A stretch of 64,000 nucleotides of DNA from Halosimplex pelagicum (GCF_013415905.1 NZ_CP058909.1:2294001-2358000), one strand, 5' to 3'. Counted from the first letter of the stretch, positions 53,328 through 63,442 are shown. Notes: generated by a model from the sequence alone, not told the origin. A program made the numbers and translations.

Positions 53328-55541
53328 ATGAAACTAAGATTAGCATTCATCATCGGTATTCTCTCGCTGGCAGCAGTCAGCGGTTTCGCTGTCGTCATAG
53401 GGAATTCCGGGGGTGGACAATACACTCCGATCGAAACGGCTGACGATAACCCCGAAGTGACCGAAAACGGCGTTTTCCGACTGCTCGCCTCAAACGACGT
53501 CGACGAGAACGAAACCAGCATCCACCCAGACATCTACAACGTCAGTGCCCGGAACCTCCAGATGCGGATGGCAGGAAACAATTCTACTCAGGCTGTCATC
53601 CGAATAGATAATACAACGTTCACAACCCACCAAGCTCGTCAATACGCCCGACTCACAGACGGCTACCGAGAACGACTCGATACTGATACGCGAATCCCCA
53701 CAGAAGACTCGTGGCAAAGTGGAAGCGATGTAACGATCGAAAACACTGTCTTCATTGGGTTCGAAGGGAACCAATCCACCCCTGAACACAGTGGCGAAGA
53801 TGGCGTAGTCTACGTCGAGATCGAAAGCGAACCAGGACAGCTTCCAGCGCGAAACGTAGAGGTTCTTCAAGAAGAGACAGACGACGACGAGGAGCCCGGA
53901 GACCTCTATATTTCCAACTCAGACGACATAGAAGTCTACGACGGGGAGATGAAGAATTACGAGGAGATCAACCGGCAGGCTGTCAATAATTCGTTCCTCG
54001 ATACCGGACTCGACGAGAGTGTTATTCCTGCTGCGGGATACGGAAGCAACACCGCTCGATACAACACCACTAAAGCCAACATCAGCGGCAAATGGCACAG
54101 CCCAACTCCCGCAGTTAAAGACCACTACGTCGGTATCGCCCGTATCAGTGAAGGTGCAATCTACGATGACTACTGGATCGTGAATCCAGAGGGGATCAAC
54201 GTTACTGCCCTTACTGATTATCGAGCGATCGTCCCCTACACTGAAAGCAGTCGGTACACGGAAAACGCGCCACAGTGCTCCTACCAGGATGGGAACCAAA
54301 CCAAATACGCTACTCCTGAACGATACGAGTACTACTCAAACCCCACAGTCACGAGTGAGTTCATGGAACTCTACCACAACGGTAGCTGGTACGACGAGGG
54401 GGAGCATTCCCACGTCTTCCCAATTGAGGACCCAGCAGCCGGGAAAATCACACCGTACTCGACTACCACTATCGAATACAACCACACTTACGGTGTCGAT
54501 TATCCGAGCGAGTGTTCTCAAGAAGACGAAGAAACGACCGAGACAGTTACTGTCACCAGCACGATCGATAGGAACGCAGAACATCCAATCGAGCCAGCTA
54601 AGGCAGACAGCCTGAATATCACTGCTTACGTCAAAGACACTCGGCAGGGCCAAGAGCTCTACTTCGATGTCGTTGGTAACCAGCGGCCAGAAGTGAATCC
54701 ACTCGGGTCGATGCAGATTACCGCAAACGGCGGAGATGAGGTCTGGAGAGTCTACACACCGTGGGTTGTCTTCCCGCAGACACTCTATGATCGGGTCGAA
54801 ACTAGACGAAAAGGGGCTAACCAATGGAACTTCACCAGCGTCAAGGTCGGAGATGGTCCACACAACCTCCACCGTGACTACATGGACGCCAACAGCTACA
54901 AGACCGCTGCACGGAGTACAATTCTGGTCAGCGAAGAAGGGATCGACCAAGCACAGACGTATGAGGGAATCAATACCGGTGACAACGTCATAAACACCAA
55001 AGGCGACATCCCGCTGTATCGAACTTGGGGTGGCAGAGTCCTCTCGACAAGCACAGGAGGCCGTCTCGAGGACTTCGAGGCCAACGGCACCGATCTCTTC
55101 GGAAACAAGGTCGAGATCGATACAAAGTTCGTCACCTACGAGACAACGGACATGGAATTGGAGATGGGCAGTGACGGCGAGGTAGCCAATGGGCAGCTCG
55201 TAGACTCTAACGGAACTGGCATCCCCAACCGCGAGATCCACATCGAGGGGGGGACGACCAACACGGTCGTTACAGACAGCAACGGAGAGTTCCAAGTGCA
55301 AGTCCACGAGAACGCGACGGGTTTCGTTGCAGAGTTCAAAGGGGACAAGCTCAGAGACAACGTCCCTACGCACTACGAGCAAGCAGATGCCCGGACATTC
55401 ACCGGCAACCTCAACATAAACGTCATCTCAACGCCACTCGGATATCTGAGCAACTTCATCTCAAACCTCTACGTGGTCATCCACTGGATCGTCCTCGGGC
55501 TGTTCTTCGTCTGGTGGACGAAGTTCCGCAACGACAAGTAG
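53328..55541 (+). CDS. Sequon-rich surface protein with C-terminal anchor
   Basis: This 737-residue protein has an N-terminal signal (LAFIIGILSLAAVSGFAVVI), a very long outer region with well over a dozen Asn-X-Ser/Thr sites (NVSARN, NNSTQ, NITAY, NFTSV, NGTDL, NATGF), a carboxypeptidase-regulatory-like beta domain near residues 620-690 (GQLVDSNGTGIPNREIHIEGG... VVTDSNGEFQVQV), and a single C-terminal membrane helix (FISNLYVVIHWIVLGLFFVWW) with a short basic tail. It is probably heavily glycosylated. The location between pilin-like genes and the coupling ATPase suggests an adhesin or channel-surface component of the transfer machine. No named family is recognised. Confidence 0.7.
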   Translation: MKLRLAFIIGILSLAAVSGFAVVIGNSGGGQYTPIETADDNPEVTENGVFRLLASNDVDENETSIHPDIYNVSARNLQMRMAGNNSTQAVIRIDNTTFTTHQARQYARLTDGYRERLDTDTRIPTEDSWQSGSDVTIENTVFIGFEGNQSTPEHSGEDGVVYVEIESEPGQLPARNVEVLQEETDDDEEPGDLYISNSDDIEVYDGEMKNYEEINRQAVNNSFLDTGLDESVIPAAGYGSNTARYNTTKANISGKWHSPTPAVKDHYVGIARISEGAIYDDYWIVNPEGINVTALTDYRAIVPYTESSRYTENAPQCSYQDGNQTKYATPERYEYYSNPTVTSEFMELYHNGSWYDEGEHSHVFPIEDPAAGKITPYSTTTIEYNHTYGVDYPSECSQEDEETTETVTVTSTIDRNAEHPIEPAKADSLNITAYVKDTRQGQELYFDVVGNQRPEVNPLGSMQITANGGDEVWRVYTPWVVFPQTLYDRVETRRKGANQWNFTSVKVGDGPHNLHRDYMDANSYKTAARSTILVSEEGIDQAQTYEGINTGDNVINTKGDIPLYRTWGGRVLSTSTGGRLEDFEANGTDLFGNKVEIDTKFVTYETTDMELEMGSDGEVANGQLVDSNGTGIPNREIHIEGGTTNTVVTDSNGEFQVQVHENATGFVAEFKGDKLRDNVPTHYEQADARTFTGNLNINVISTPLGYLSNFISNLYVVIHWIVLGLFFVWWTKFRNDK

Positions 55542-55645
55542 GCTTGGCAGGCTCTTCTCGACCGCATTTTCTAATCCCTGCAGTGACCCACTGCAATACC
55601 CATTTTAGCACAAGAAATAACACAGCGGGAACCGTCTCAACAGAT

Positions 55646-58600
55646 ATGTCAGAGCCGGAGCGAGACGACCAAGAGGAGCGTGAGGACCAACCACGGGTGG
55701 CTGGAGACCCATTTTTTGAAGACCCAGAGCCTCCCGAAGACGATAGCGACAGTTCCTCTGATATTGAACCATTCGGTGAGGAATCAATCTTCGGTGAACA
55801 TACTGACGAACAGGGGGGACAAGATACCTCGAAACCACAAAGAGAAGGCCGTAGTAGAACTCACACTGGAGACGAGGGGGACGAAGGCCATCAAGGAACT
55901 GAACGACCGCAAGAACAACGAGCCGAAGCACATCCAGTTCAAACGGATGAGCCACAGCCGGCCCCCGATGAGCGAGAACGGGACCGAGCTCAAGAACCAC
56001 GGGGTGATCGAAGCGTAGCCAGCATCGACGCGACTCCCGAAGATGCAGTCCCCGATGATTACCAAGATGGCGAGGTCGGCCACATCAACCCTGATTTGCC
56101 TGGGGGAGAGGACGAAGAAGATCCCGAGGATTTCATCGAAAAAATCGAAGCCAGTCAGGAGTACATCCAGATCACGCCGGTTCGTGAAGAAGTGAACTCC
56201 GAAACAGTCACCCGCGAACTGTACGGCCTGCACCGCTACGGGACGGGCCGAAAGCTCCCGCTCGACATAGAGCTTCACATCGACAGTATCGAAGGTGTCT
56301 CCAACTTCGAATTCATCATCTACAAGCCTGAAGGGGAAGCCCAATTCAAGTTCTTCCTCGGGCCGGGGGAGCGCGGTAATGCGAACTGCGATCGCCTCGA
56401 AAGCACAACGCGCTCACAGTACCCAGAGAACTTCGAGTTCGACCGGAAACAATTCGATATAACAGACGTCTTCGAGGATATCCCCCACATGGTCCGGTAC
56501 GAAGGTGTCGAAGAACGTCGGAAGGACTGGATGACGATGCTGACCCGCTTCGACACCGAGACCACCGACCGCTCACCCCTCTCGAACCTCCTCGAAACCA
56601 TCATCCAAGCAGACGGAGCGGTTCTCTTCCAGATAGTGTTCGAGCCGCGTGCAGACTGGTCACCGAAAGCCCAACGGCAGAAAGGCCGACTCAAACGCGG
56701 CGTCCACACCTCTGCTGGGATGATCGCGCGGAGTGTCCTTGACGCAGTAATCGGCGTCTCTGATGAAGAGAAACGGGAACGCCACCGAGGGGATACGCCG
56801 GAGGAAGTCGGTGGGTCGATCATGGATTCGCAGGTCGACGGCCAACGCGCCGGGCAGAGTCGGATGTCACAGATCGACCTTAAGAACCCAAGCCACACCT
56901 ACAACGTGTCTCTCCGAGCAGCCGCCCAGTCCCAACGAGCCGCCGAGAATCTAGTAGACTCGCTCAACCAGATGAGTGGACAGTTCTATTCTGTCGACGG
57001 GAAGTACCTCGGTGAGAACGACAACGAGTACAGACGGATGCTGAACCACGGGATCACGTACCCGAACGGTTGGGAGATGATGACCCGACGGAAGCCGATG
57101 CTCGTCTGTAACATCGAGGAGCTCGCCAGCTTCATCACGGTACCGTCGATCGACGCACTCCCGAAAGCCAGCCGTGGCGGGACTGGTGGGAAACCGAAAG
57201 CGCAGTCGGCGCTGACTTCCCCGAACGAGGAAGTCTTCCGTGAGTTCTCAGATGGGATGACCATCGGGCACGCAGTCACAGCACTACGCGACGACACCGA
57301 AAACTCTCGCGAAATCAGCGCGATCGAGAGCGTCAACGAGTGGTGGCAGGAACTCAGTAAGCGAGACGCCCTCGCACTATCCGCCGGCGACCTAACCCAT
57401 CACTACATCCGCGCTGCAACGACCGGGAGCGGGAAGACGGTCGCGACACTGAACGATATGCTCACTACCCACGAGTTCCTCGAAGGTCCGACCGTCCTCA
57501 TCGACCCAAAAGGGGGTGAGATGTGTAAGAACTACCTGCGGTGTCACCGCACGCTCTTCGGCGACCTCGACGACGTCGAATACATCAAGGTCCCAGAAGA
57601 GGATGGGAACATCCCAGGTATCCCGTTCTTCGACCTGCGCCCACTCACCCGTGCGGCTGGTCGTGAACGTGAAACAGCGATCCAAGACATCATCGACCAC
57701 TACTTCCAGCTCCTACGATTCGTGCTTGGACGGGATACCGTCGACCAAGCATTCGTCGCGAACGAGATCCTCACCAACCTCATCAAAGCACTGTTCGACG
57801 AGGAAAACGGGTCAGACTACTTCACGATCGGCGACCTCCTGCAAGCCGCACAAGACTTCCAGCACTACGGGCGAGAAATCGAGGACGCCAAGAACGCCGA
57901 CCCGAAAAAACTCCAAAGTGCGCTCCCCGACGTCGAAGACGAACAGGTGCGAAGTTTCCTGAAGTCCCACCTCGAGAAGGAAGAGCGGCAGTTCATGAAC
58001 ACCACGGACGCAGTCCTGAACCGGATTCGGAAGCTCAAGGAACGGGACTTCATCTGGGATATGCTGTCTTTCGAGATCCCCGAAGAGTACTGGAACGACG
58101 AGAAGGGATGGTACGACCGGACAGATGTCCCGATGCTCGACCTGAAGAACATCCTCAACAGCGACAAAGTTCTCCTGGTGGACACGGGCAACCTACGCGG
58201 GGAAAGCAGCGAAATATTCACGGTGCTGTTCCTCTCGCACCTCTGGACATCCGTGCAGTCACTCTGGACCCCGAACAACGACAACTACATCGCGAACGTC
58301 GTGATCGAAGAGTCTGCGAACGTCGCACGGAACGAGATCGTCTACAACGAACTCCTGCCGAAAGGCCGCGAGTTCAACCTCTCGCTGGGTCTCATCATGC
58401 AGTATCCCGAGCAGGTCCTCGGAGAAGACCCGCGTGGTAACCGACGAGCCTACCAAGAGATTCTGAACAACGTCAACACGAAGATTATCGGAAACATCGC
58501 GACAGACGACCTCCTCGCGAACTCACTGTTCCACGAGGACCTCGACACCGAAGAAATCAAGGACAGAATCGCTGGTCTTCGACGTGGGGAATGGGTCGTA

Positions 58601-59542
58601 CAACTCCCGTCGACGGGCTTCCACAAGCAGAAACCAGAGATACTCACGCTCAAACCGCTCCCGATCCCACCGGGACACAGCGAGGGACCATTCGACGTCT
58701 CCGCCAAAGCAGATGCGGTCAGACAACGGAGCAGAGAACTACACTGCCTCAACAAAGACAGCGACTTCATCAAATCAGAAGCCGGAACTGACTTCGGCGG
58801 AAGTGAAGGCGATGGGGCAGACGCTGACGATGAGGTCGACGAAGATGAGATCGAAATCGAGGATGGGCAGCTGGAGACTGACCACAAGGCGTTCCTCGAA
58901 CTCGTCTTCGATGCGCTAACCGATGGGGCCAAAAACTACAGCCTCAGCCAACCGATGACGCAACTCCCATTCAGCGACTCAGCCAAGGAACTCGAAGAAT
59001 GGGGCTTCCTTGAGAAGATCGCTATCGGTCAGAACAAGGTCTACTACTTCCCGACAAAGGAAGCAGAGCTCATCATCGACGGTAAGACACTCTCCCCAGA
59101 AGACGGTGGAGAATTGGGTGATGAAAGTCCCGAACACCGGCTTGGAGTCCGGCTTGCAGCCACCTACTACGAACAGCAAGGCTACGATGTCGAACCATAC
59201 GGCGACATCAACGGCGGGCAGAACAAGGTAGACGTGTTCGCCGATGATACGAAAGAGTCCCCCACGAAATCTCGCCAACTCATCGAAATCGAGACCAGCC
59301 CAGAGAAGAAGGGCCATGTCCTCGACGACTATGAGGCGATGAAGGAGGGATACGGAGATGCAGTCTGGGTCGTGAAGAACTACGACGAAGCAATTACGCT
59401 CCTCGAAAAGTTGAGCGAGGAAGTCGACAGTCTACCGACGGGCCACAGCGCCCAGAACATTCGGAGAGTGAGCGAACAGCTTGATGATCCGGGCATCTCG
59501 GAGATTCACACACTGAACTCGCTCCGACAAGATATCGAATAG
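55646..59542 (+). CDS. VirD4/TraG-like coupling ATPase with PD-(D/E)XK nuclease-like tail
   Basis: ATG 55646 (MSEPERDDQEERED) was chosen because the longer frame starts inside the preceding gene and a TATA-like CATTTTAGC lies about 45 nt upstream. The 1298 residues comprise an acidic, disordered N-terminus (1-200), a mixed domain, the ATPase with Walker A TGSGKT (593-598), VLIDPKGGEMCKNYLR after it and Walker B VIEE (886-889), then ...LIMQYPEQVL as the motor's sensor. This is the coupling protein type that feeds DNA into a conjugation channel. The C-terminal part (about 1090-1250) contains a winged-helix-like segment and LAATYYEQQGYDVEPYGD... NKVDVFADD... LIEIETS with D1196, E1214 and E1216, the core of a PD-(D/E)XK nuclease fold of the E-x-E variety. 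Confidence 0.75.
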   Translation: MSEPERDDQEEREDQPRVAGDPFFEDPEPPEDDSDSSSDIEPFGEESIFGEHTDEQGGQDTSKPQREGRSRTHTGDEGDEGHQGTERPQEQRAEAHPVQTDEPQPAPDERERDRAQEPRGDRSVASIDATPEDAVPDDYQDGEVGHINPDLPGGEDEEDPEDFIEKIEASQEYIQITPVREEVNSETVTRELYGLHRYGTGRKLPLDIELHIDSIEGVSNFEFIIYKPEGEAQFKFFLGPGERGNANCDRLESTTRSQYPENFEFDRKQFDITDVFEDIPHMVRYEGVEERRKDWMTMLTRFDTETTDRSPLSNLLETIIQADGAVLFQIVFEPRADWSPKAQRQKGRLKRGVHTSAGMIARSVLDAVIGVSDEEKRERHRGDTPEEVGGSIMDSQVDGQRAGQSRMSQIDLKNPSHTYNVSLRAAAQSQRAAENLVDSLNQMSGQFYSVDGKYLGENDNEYRRMLNHGITYPNGWEMMTRRKPMLVCNIEELASFITVPSIDALPKASRGGTGGKPKAQSALTSPNEEVFREFSDGMTIGHAVTALRDDTENSREISAIESVNEWWQELSKRDALALSAGDLTHHYIRAATTGSGKTVATLNDMLTTHEFLEGPTVLIDPKGGEMCKNYLRCHRTLFGDLDDVEYIKVPEEDGNIPGIPFFDLRPLTRAAGRERETAIQDIIDHYFQLLRFVLGRDTVDQAFVANEILTNLIKALFDEENGSDYFTIGDLLQAAQDFQHYGREIEDAKNADPKKLQSALPDVEDEQVRSFLKSHLEKEERQFMNTTDAVLNRIRKLKERDFIWDMLSFEIPEEYWNDEKGWYDRTDVPMLDLKNILNSDKVLLVDTGNLRGESSEIFTVLFLSHLWTSVQSLWTPNNDNYIANVVIEESANVARNEIVYNELLPKGREFNLSLGLIMQYPEQVLGEDPRGNRRAYQEILNNVNTKIIGNIATDDLLANSLFHEDLDTEEIKDRIAGLRRGEWVVQLPSTGFHKQKPEILTLKPLPIPPGHSEGPFDVSAKADAVRQRSRELHCLNKDSDFIKSEAGTDFGGSEGDGADADDEVDEDEIEIEDGQLETDHKAFLELVFDALTDGAKNYSLSQPMTQLPFSDSAKELEEWGFLEKIAIGQNKVYYFPTKEAELIIDGKTLSPEDGGELGDESPEHRLGVRLAATYYEQQGYDVEPYGDINGGQNKVDVFADDTKESPTKSRQLIEIETSPEKKGHVLDDYEAMKEGYGDAVWVVKNYDEAITLLEKLSEEVDSLPTGHSAQNIRRVSEQLDDPGISEIHTLNSLRQDIE

Positions 59543-59623
59543 CGCAACCACATCCGATCTCAGGACGCCCACAGACGACCTTACCCAAATATTTTCTCCA
59601 GTCTCTCTCCTCACCGGGGAAAG

Positions 59624-59631
59624 GAATATAC
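59624..59631 (+). promoter_or_regulatory. TATA element, near-leaderless
   Basis: GAATATAC is centred about 32 nt before ATG 59660. Confidence 0.5.
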
Positions 59632-59659
59632 TCCTCTCGTATGAACGTAGAGTTGCAGT

Positions 59660-60283
59660 ATGCCAGAAAACACCGCTGGAGATAGCGATCCAGAAGAGGA
59701 TAGTGCGACCGACCAAGATGAAGCTCAGCCAGACGGTGGAGTATCGGCTGAAGATGCGGGTTCGTTCTCGGAAGAAAGCGGCGAGTCGGAACCATCTGAG
59801 AACGAAGATGGTGGAAAACCTGATGGTCCTGACGAACTCATCGACGAGATCTCGGACTCTCTCGCCGACGAGGGCTTCGGTGTCTTCCACGGGCGAGAGT
59901 TCATCTCGATTCGTGAAAACGGGCAACTCGCACCGAACTCTACCGTCTCGAAACAGTACCTCGATGGGAAGAAGGCTGTCATCCTCGCGTACAACGAGGA
60001 CACCAACGAGATCGCCATCATTCCGCTCGACACGGACTACGACCGAACCAACGTCTACTCCCTCCAGTGGAGCGACGACCGGGTCTCGATTTCCGCGAGC
60101 GGATTCCTCAAGGACAACGGCATCCAAACCGAACAGACGATTCGGTACCCGCCAGAGTGGAACGAGGACATCGGCAGCGAACAGGTTCCGGGTGGTCTCA
60201 TGATCGACCTCGACCAAGACGGCGAGGTCGCGCCAGCAGCACACGACGAAGCAGACGAGGACGCTGACGAGATCAACGCCTAA
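59660..60283 (+). CDS. Hypothetical protein, possibly AbrB-like core
   Basis: This 207-residue protein has an acidic, disordered N-terminal 65 residues, a folded core, and a short acidic tail. The core begins GREFISIRENGQLAPNSTVS and continues KKAVILAYNEDTNEIAIIPL, a swapped-hairpin rhythm like AbrB/SpoVT DNA-binding domains or the related haloarchaeal small proteins, then VSISASGFLKDNGI and a final strand pair (GGLMIDLD). No Cys or membrane helix occurs. The AbrB reading is an impression from the strand pattern. It is the last recognisable gene before the repeat-rich zone and could be a regulator of it. Confidence 0.6.
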   Translation: MPENTAGDSDPEEDSATDQDEAQPDGGVSAEDAGSFSEESGESEPSENEDGGKPDGPDELIDEISDSLADEGFGVFHGREFISIRENGQLAPNSTVSKQYLDGKKAVILAYNEDTNEIAIIPLDTDYDRTNVYSLQWSDDRVSISASGFLKDNGIQTEQTIRYPPEWNEDIGSEQVPGGLMIDLDQDGEVAPAAHDEADEDADEINA

Positions 60284-60697
60284 GCACAACCGGACCGCAG
60301 GACTCGCAGTTCACGTTGAGCCGTCCCGAACGGCGTTTGCGCCACGCACACAGACGTCTCGCAGATCACTCGTTTTTCGAGCAAATGGAGTTCGCCGGTG
60401 CCGATAGCCACCGCTCCAGAGACGCCGCCGGTCAGAGCCCCACACCGGCTATCACGGGCCTCGCCCCCATGCCGTTCGCAGAACTTACGCAGTATCTTCT
60501 CGCAACCTTCGCAGAACCTTCCCGCTTCACCCTACGCAGACTAACACACCGGGAACTTCACGCTAAGTAGTAGGCCCGCGCAGTCTTCACTGTGAGTATG
60601 AGGCTGTTCCATCACTCCCCCTCAATCAGACCCCATCCGAGCCGGATAGACCTCCATCATATCACAATCAAGATACTAACGACGGGTCACCGAGACG
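60284..60697. other. Intergenic stretch with a possible gene remnant
   Basis: No convincing gene. On the minus strand an open stretch (60280-60530) reads a Cys-rich piece, FCEGCEKILRKFCERHGG, without a start codon and bounded upstream by stops; another frame there ends in NVNCESCGPVV. This may be a decayed zinc-finger gene. The plus-strand ATG at 60316 gives an Arg/His-rich product of implausible composition. Confidence 0.35.
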
Positions 60698-61163
60698 CTA
60701 ATTACCAGACGTGAACCGTATTCGGCCGTTTGGTATTTAGAACGGTAACTACCGGACGGCCCCCCAGTTTGGACGGTCTCTCATTAGACCGGCTAACGGG
60801 GTCGATCGTCAGTCCAGCGAAACCGTAATCACAAGACGGCGTCCGAATTCGGCCACTCTCTCATTAAACATCTAATCACGGGACGGCGGCGGGATTCGTG
60901 GGGGTGCGTCATTACGGCGATATGGGACTCTCATCAGCGACAGTCTCAAACCTAATTACAACACGGCGGCGGGATTCCACATATCTCTCATAAGATTTCT
61001 AATCACGGGATGGCAGCGGGATTCGTGGGGGTGCGTCATTACTCTTGAACCACCACCGCAGAACACCCCTAATTACCAGACGGCGTTCGGATAGCCCGAA
61101 CCCCTATTACCTTATGCGTTTGAAGCTACATTTCACCTAATCACGGGACGGTAGCAGGATTCA
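60698..61163 (+). repeat. Iteron-like array, 8 units
   Basis: Units with consensus STAAYYACNRGACGGC begin at 60698, 60745, 60825, 60872, 60952, 60999, 61069 and 61137. Start-to-start distances are 47, 80, 47, 80, 47, 70 and 68 bp. The units at 60872 and 60999 extend identically into GCGGGATTCGTGGGGGTGCG. Inverted-looking TCATTA elements (CTCTCATTA, GCGTCATTA) alternate with the units. Iterated sites of this type are typical of replication origins or partition centromeres. Confidence 0.75.
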
Positions 61164-61289
61164 GGGGGGTTCGTAATTAGATTCGAGGGGGCGAAATGGG
61201 CCACATACGTTCAGCCACTCACTCAGAGGCCATTAGAGGGTCTATACAGTAATCTGCTCTTGTCTAATATGACCAGCCGAATTCACACA

Positions 61290-62560
61290 AATAGGGTTCA
61301 AGGGAGATGAAGTTCCAGTGGGTAGTCGCGTGGCGGACGATTCAGGCGGAGCCGAGGGGCAGGCGAGGAAAGCGGGGTCAGAAAGGGAGCGGATAGAGAA
61401 GGGACTACCAGATTGGTGACACTGGAGGGAACCCTGGCGGGCGCGACAAGTGGTGGAGGTGGAGAGCGACTCGAGGCGAAGGGGCAGGAGACGACGAGGG
61501 ACGAGGACGAACCGAGGATCGACGAGCGGCAAGGGCGAACAGGAGAACGACGAGGAGCGAGGACGAACAGGGGAACGACAAGCGGCGAAGACAGACCAGG
61601 AGCGAACGGCGACAGGAGCTGGGGACCGACCGGCGGCGACGAACGACTGGTGAGCGAACGGCGATAGAACCGAACAGCAACGCGAACAGCAGGGGTGGAT
61701 GACTGGCGGAGTCGTAGCGACGAGGAGGGGCAGACTGGACTCGGCGAGGACGGGGAACGACTGCGGTCACGCGGCGGCGGCGAGAGACGAGGGAGGCAGG
61801 GCGCAGCGAGGTGGGGGGAATCAACGTCGCGGTGAACGGCGAGAGGGTGGGGGCAGCATCGTGTAGCGAGCGGGGAACGACGACGTCGCGAGACACGGCG
61901 GAACTGGGAGAGACTGCGGCGGCGGGACTGCAGGGGGCGGCGGCGACAGCGACAGCGACGATGAGGGTGATGGCGGCGGCGGGGAACGACGGGGGTGATG
62001 GCGAGTGCGAGAGTGCGGGTGCGGGGAGGGCGGGAGCGACAGCGAGGACGACGATGGGGGTGGGGGCGAGGACTGCGACGACAACGACACCAAGGGCGGG
62101 GGCGACAGCGAAGACGACGACGAGGGCAAGGGCGATGACGAGGGGGACAGCGACGGCGACGACGACGAGAGCGAAGGCGAGGACAGCAGGGGTGGGCCAG
62201 GAGCGATGGATGGAAGGTCGAGGACGTGGACGGCGATCGGCTACAACACGACGCGGCTCCGGGGGACAGCAGACAGCACTCGACGGGCGACAACACTCGA
62301 CGACCAACTCGACGGGCAACAGCAGTCGACGGGCGACACGGTGGTCCCCCCTTCTAGGGCTCAGGAGAAGGGGGGATGGGCTCGTAGATGGTGGGGTGGG
62401 TTGGGTGGTAGTGATAGGGGGCAAAATATCTCTCACCCCCCGTTGCCGTAGGCGGGCTGTTCAGGGCGGAGCCGAGGTGTCGTTCAGGGCGGGGCCGTAG
62501 TGGTGGTCGGGGCGGGGCCGAGTGCTGGCGCGGAGGCGGGGAGTAGCCGGGGCCGGCAAA
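61290..62560. other. GC-rich purine-skewed low-complexity tract
   Basis: For about 1.2 kb the plus strand is dominated by A and G with C and very few T, built from degenerate GCGACGAC-, GCGAACGGCGA- and GGGCGAC-like words. Long open frames exist on both strands but encode Arg/Ser/Pro-rich or Asp/Gly-rich runs with no protein-like pattern, so I do not call genes. GGCGGAGCCGAGG occurs near both ends (61345 and 62465), suggesting a bounded repeat unit or decay product of an acidic coding region. Confidence 0.6.
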
Positions 62561-62754
62561 CGAGGATGGTGGAGGTCGGGGTCGGCAAACAGAGTGGGGG
62601 AAGCCTCGCCTCAGCCAGCGGGGTCGTCGACCCGAGTCCCACGGCCAAGTGAGGCACGAGAAGACAGGGGTTCGACCAGGAGGGCGACCGACAGGGCGAG
62701 CAGGGGTGGGGGAGAGGGCAATCACTTAGTACGCGGAGCCAGAAGCCAGCGGGT

Positions 62755-63180
62755 ATGGGCGAACGCATTAGCTCGTACGTTGGAGAGGACCTTGTCGATA
62801 CGATCGTGGCCGTGGCAGAGCACCATGACATATCGACCAGCAAGGCCATCGAGTTGCTGCTCCGCGAGGGGGTCCGGGCACGGGAGATGCGATACCGGTA
62901 CGAACAGCTGGACGCGAAGGTGGACGTGCTCATCGAGAGCCTCGGCGGGGAGCCGGTCGCGGCGGAGGCTGTCGAGGAGCGATTCGAGCGGGTCGCGGAG
63001 CGGGGACTGCCCGGCGGCGTCACTGGTGTGGACTTGACCGACAGCCCGACTCCCTACTTTCAGGCAGCAGGCAACATCCCGGATCGAGCGGACGAGGAGC
63101 AGGAAGTCCATGAAATCGTCCTGAAGGAACGCGAAGGGGTCGAGGGAGGCGACGGCGTCGAGCAGGGCGCGGACGACTGA
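62755..63180 (+). CDS. Ribbon-helix-helix DNA-binding protein
   Basis: This 141-residue protein begins ERISSYVGEDLVDTIVAVAEHHDISTSKAIELLLREGV, a ribbon-helix-helix pattern: one beta strand for groove contact, helix A, a turn, and helix B. A helical stretch follows (REMRYRYEQLDAKVDVLIESLGGEP) and the remainder is acidic and partly disordered. Such dimers act as plasmid copy-number, partition or toxin-antitoxin regulators. Its position beside the iteron array is consistent with a replication or segregation role, but no ParA or toxin partner is visible within the window. Codon usage is much more GC-rich than in the genes to its left. Confidence 0.7.
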   Translation: MGERISSYVGEDLVDTIVAVAEHHDISTSKAIELLLREGVRAREMRYRYEQLDAKVDVLIESLGGEPVAAEAVEERFERVAERGLPGGVTGVDLTDSPTPYFQAAGNIPDRADEEQEVHEIVLKEREGVEGGDGVEQGADD

Positions 63181-63226
63181 CCAGTGACGGGAGTGGAGTG
63201 AAGACGGCAGAGTGGTCGGAGTAGTG

Positions 63227-63334
63227 TTGAAAGCCCTCGGACCGCTCGCGCTCGCTCAGCGGGATATCCTTCCGTAGGATGATAGTGGCCCGCTGAGGCG
63301 AGTAAAGTGAACGCGAGCGGCCCTCGCCCTTTCA
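63227..63334. repeat. Long imperfect hairpin element
   Basis: Nested arms: TTGAAAG (63227) with CTTTCA (63329); CCGCTCGCG (63242) with CGCGAGCGG (63313); CTCGCTCAGCGGG (63251) with CCCGCTGAGGCGAG (63289). The loop holds GGATATCC. It looks like a non-coding palindromic interspersed element of the sort scattered in GC-rich haloarchaeal genomes; that familiarity is from memory only. Confidence 0.6.
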
Positions 63335-63442
63335 GTCCACCAGGGGACCGCAGGGTCGCACGCTACGGAGCGAAACAGAAGTCACGCGAATCGAACGAGA
63401 CTGTTCCTTTGTACCCCTCGACCAGAGTGAAAGGGATCATCG

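Noticed and set aside
60316..60570. 84-codon plus-strand ORF after the AbrB-like gene
   Set aside because: Arg/His-rich composition does not match a halophilic protein, and no promoter is near.
60698..61163. CRISPR array
   Set aside because: Repeats are imperfect, only about 15-27 bp, and intervals alternate between 47 and 80 bp; no cas genes are near.
61298..62436. Minus-strand frames of 332-343 codons in the purine-skewed tract
   Set aside because: The products are runs of Arg, Ser, Pro and Val with no fold-like pattern; both strands are open simply because T-poor DNA lacks stops.
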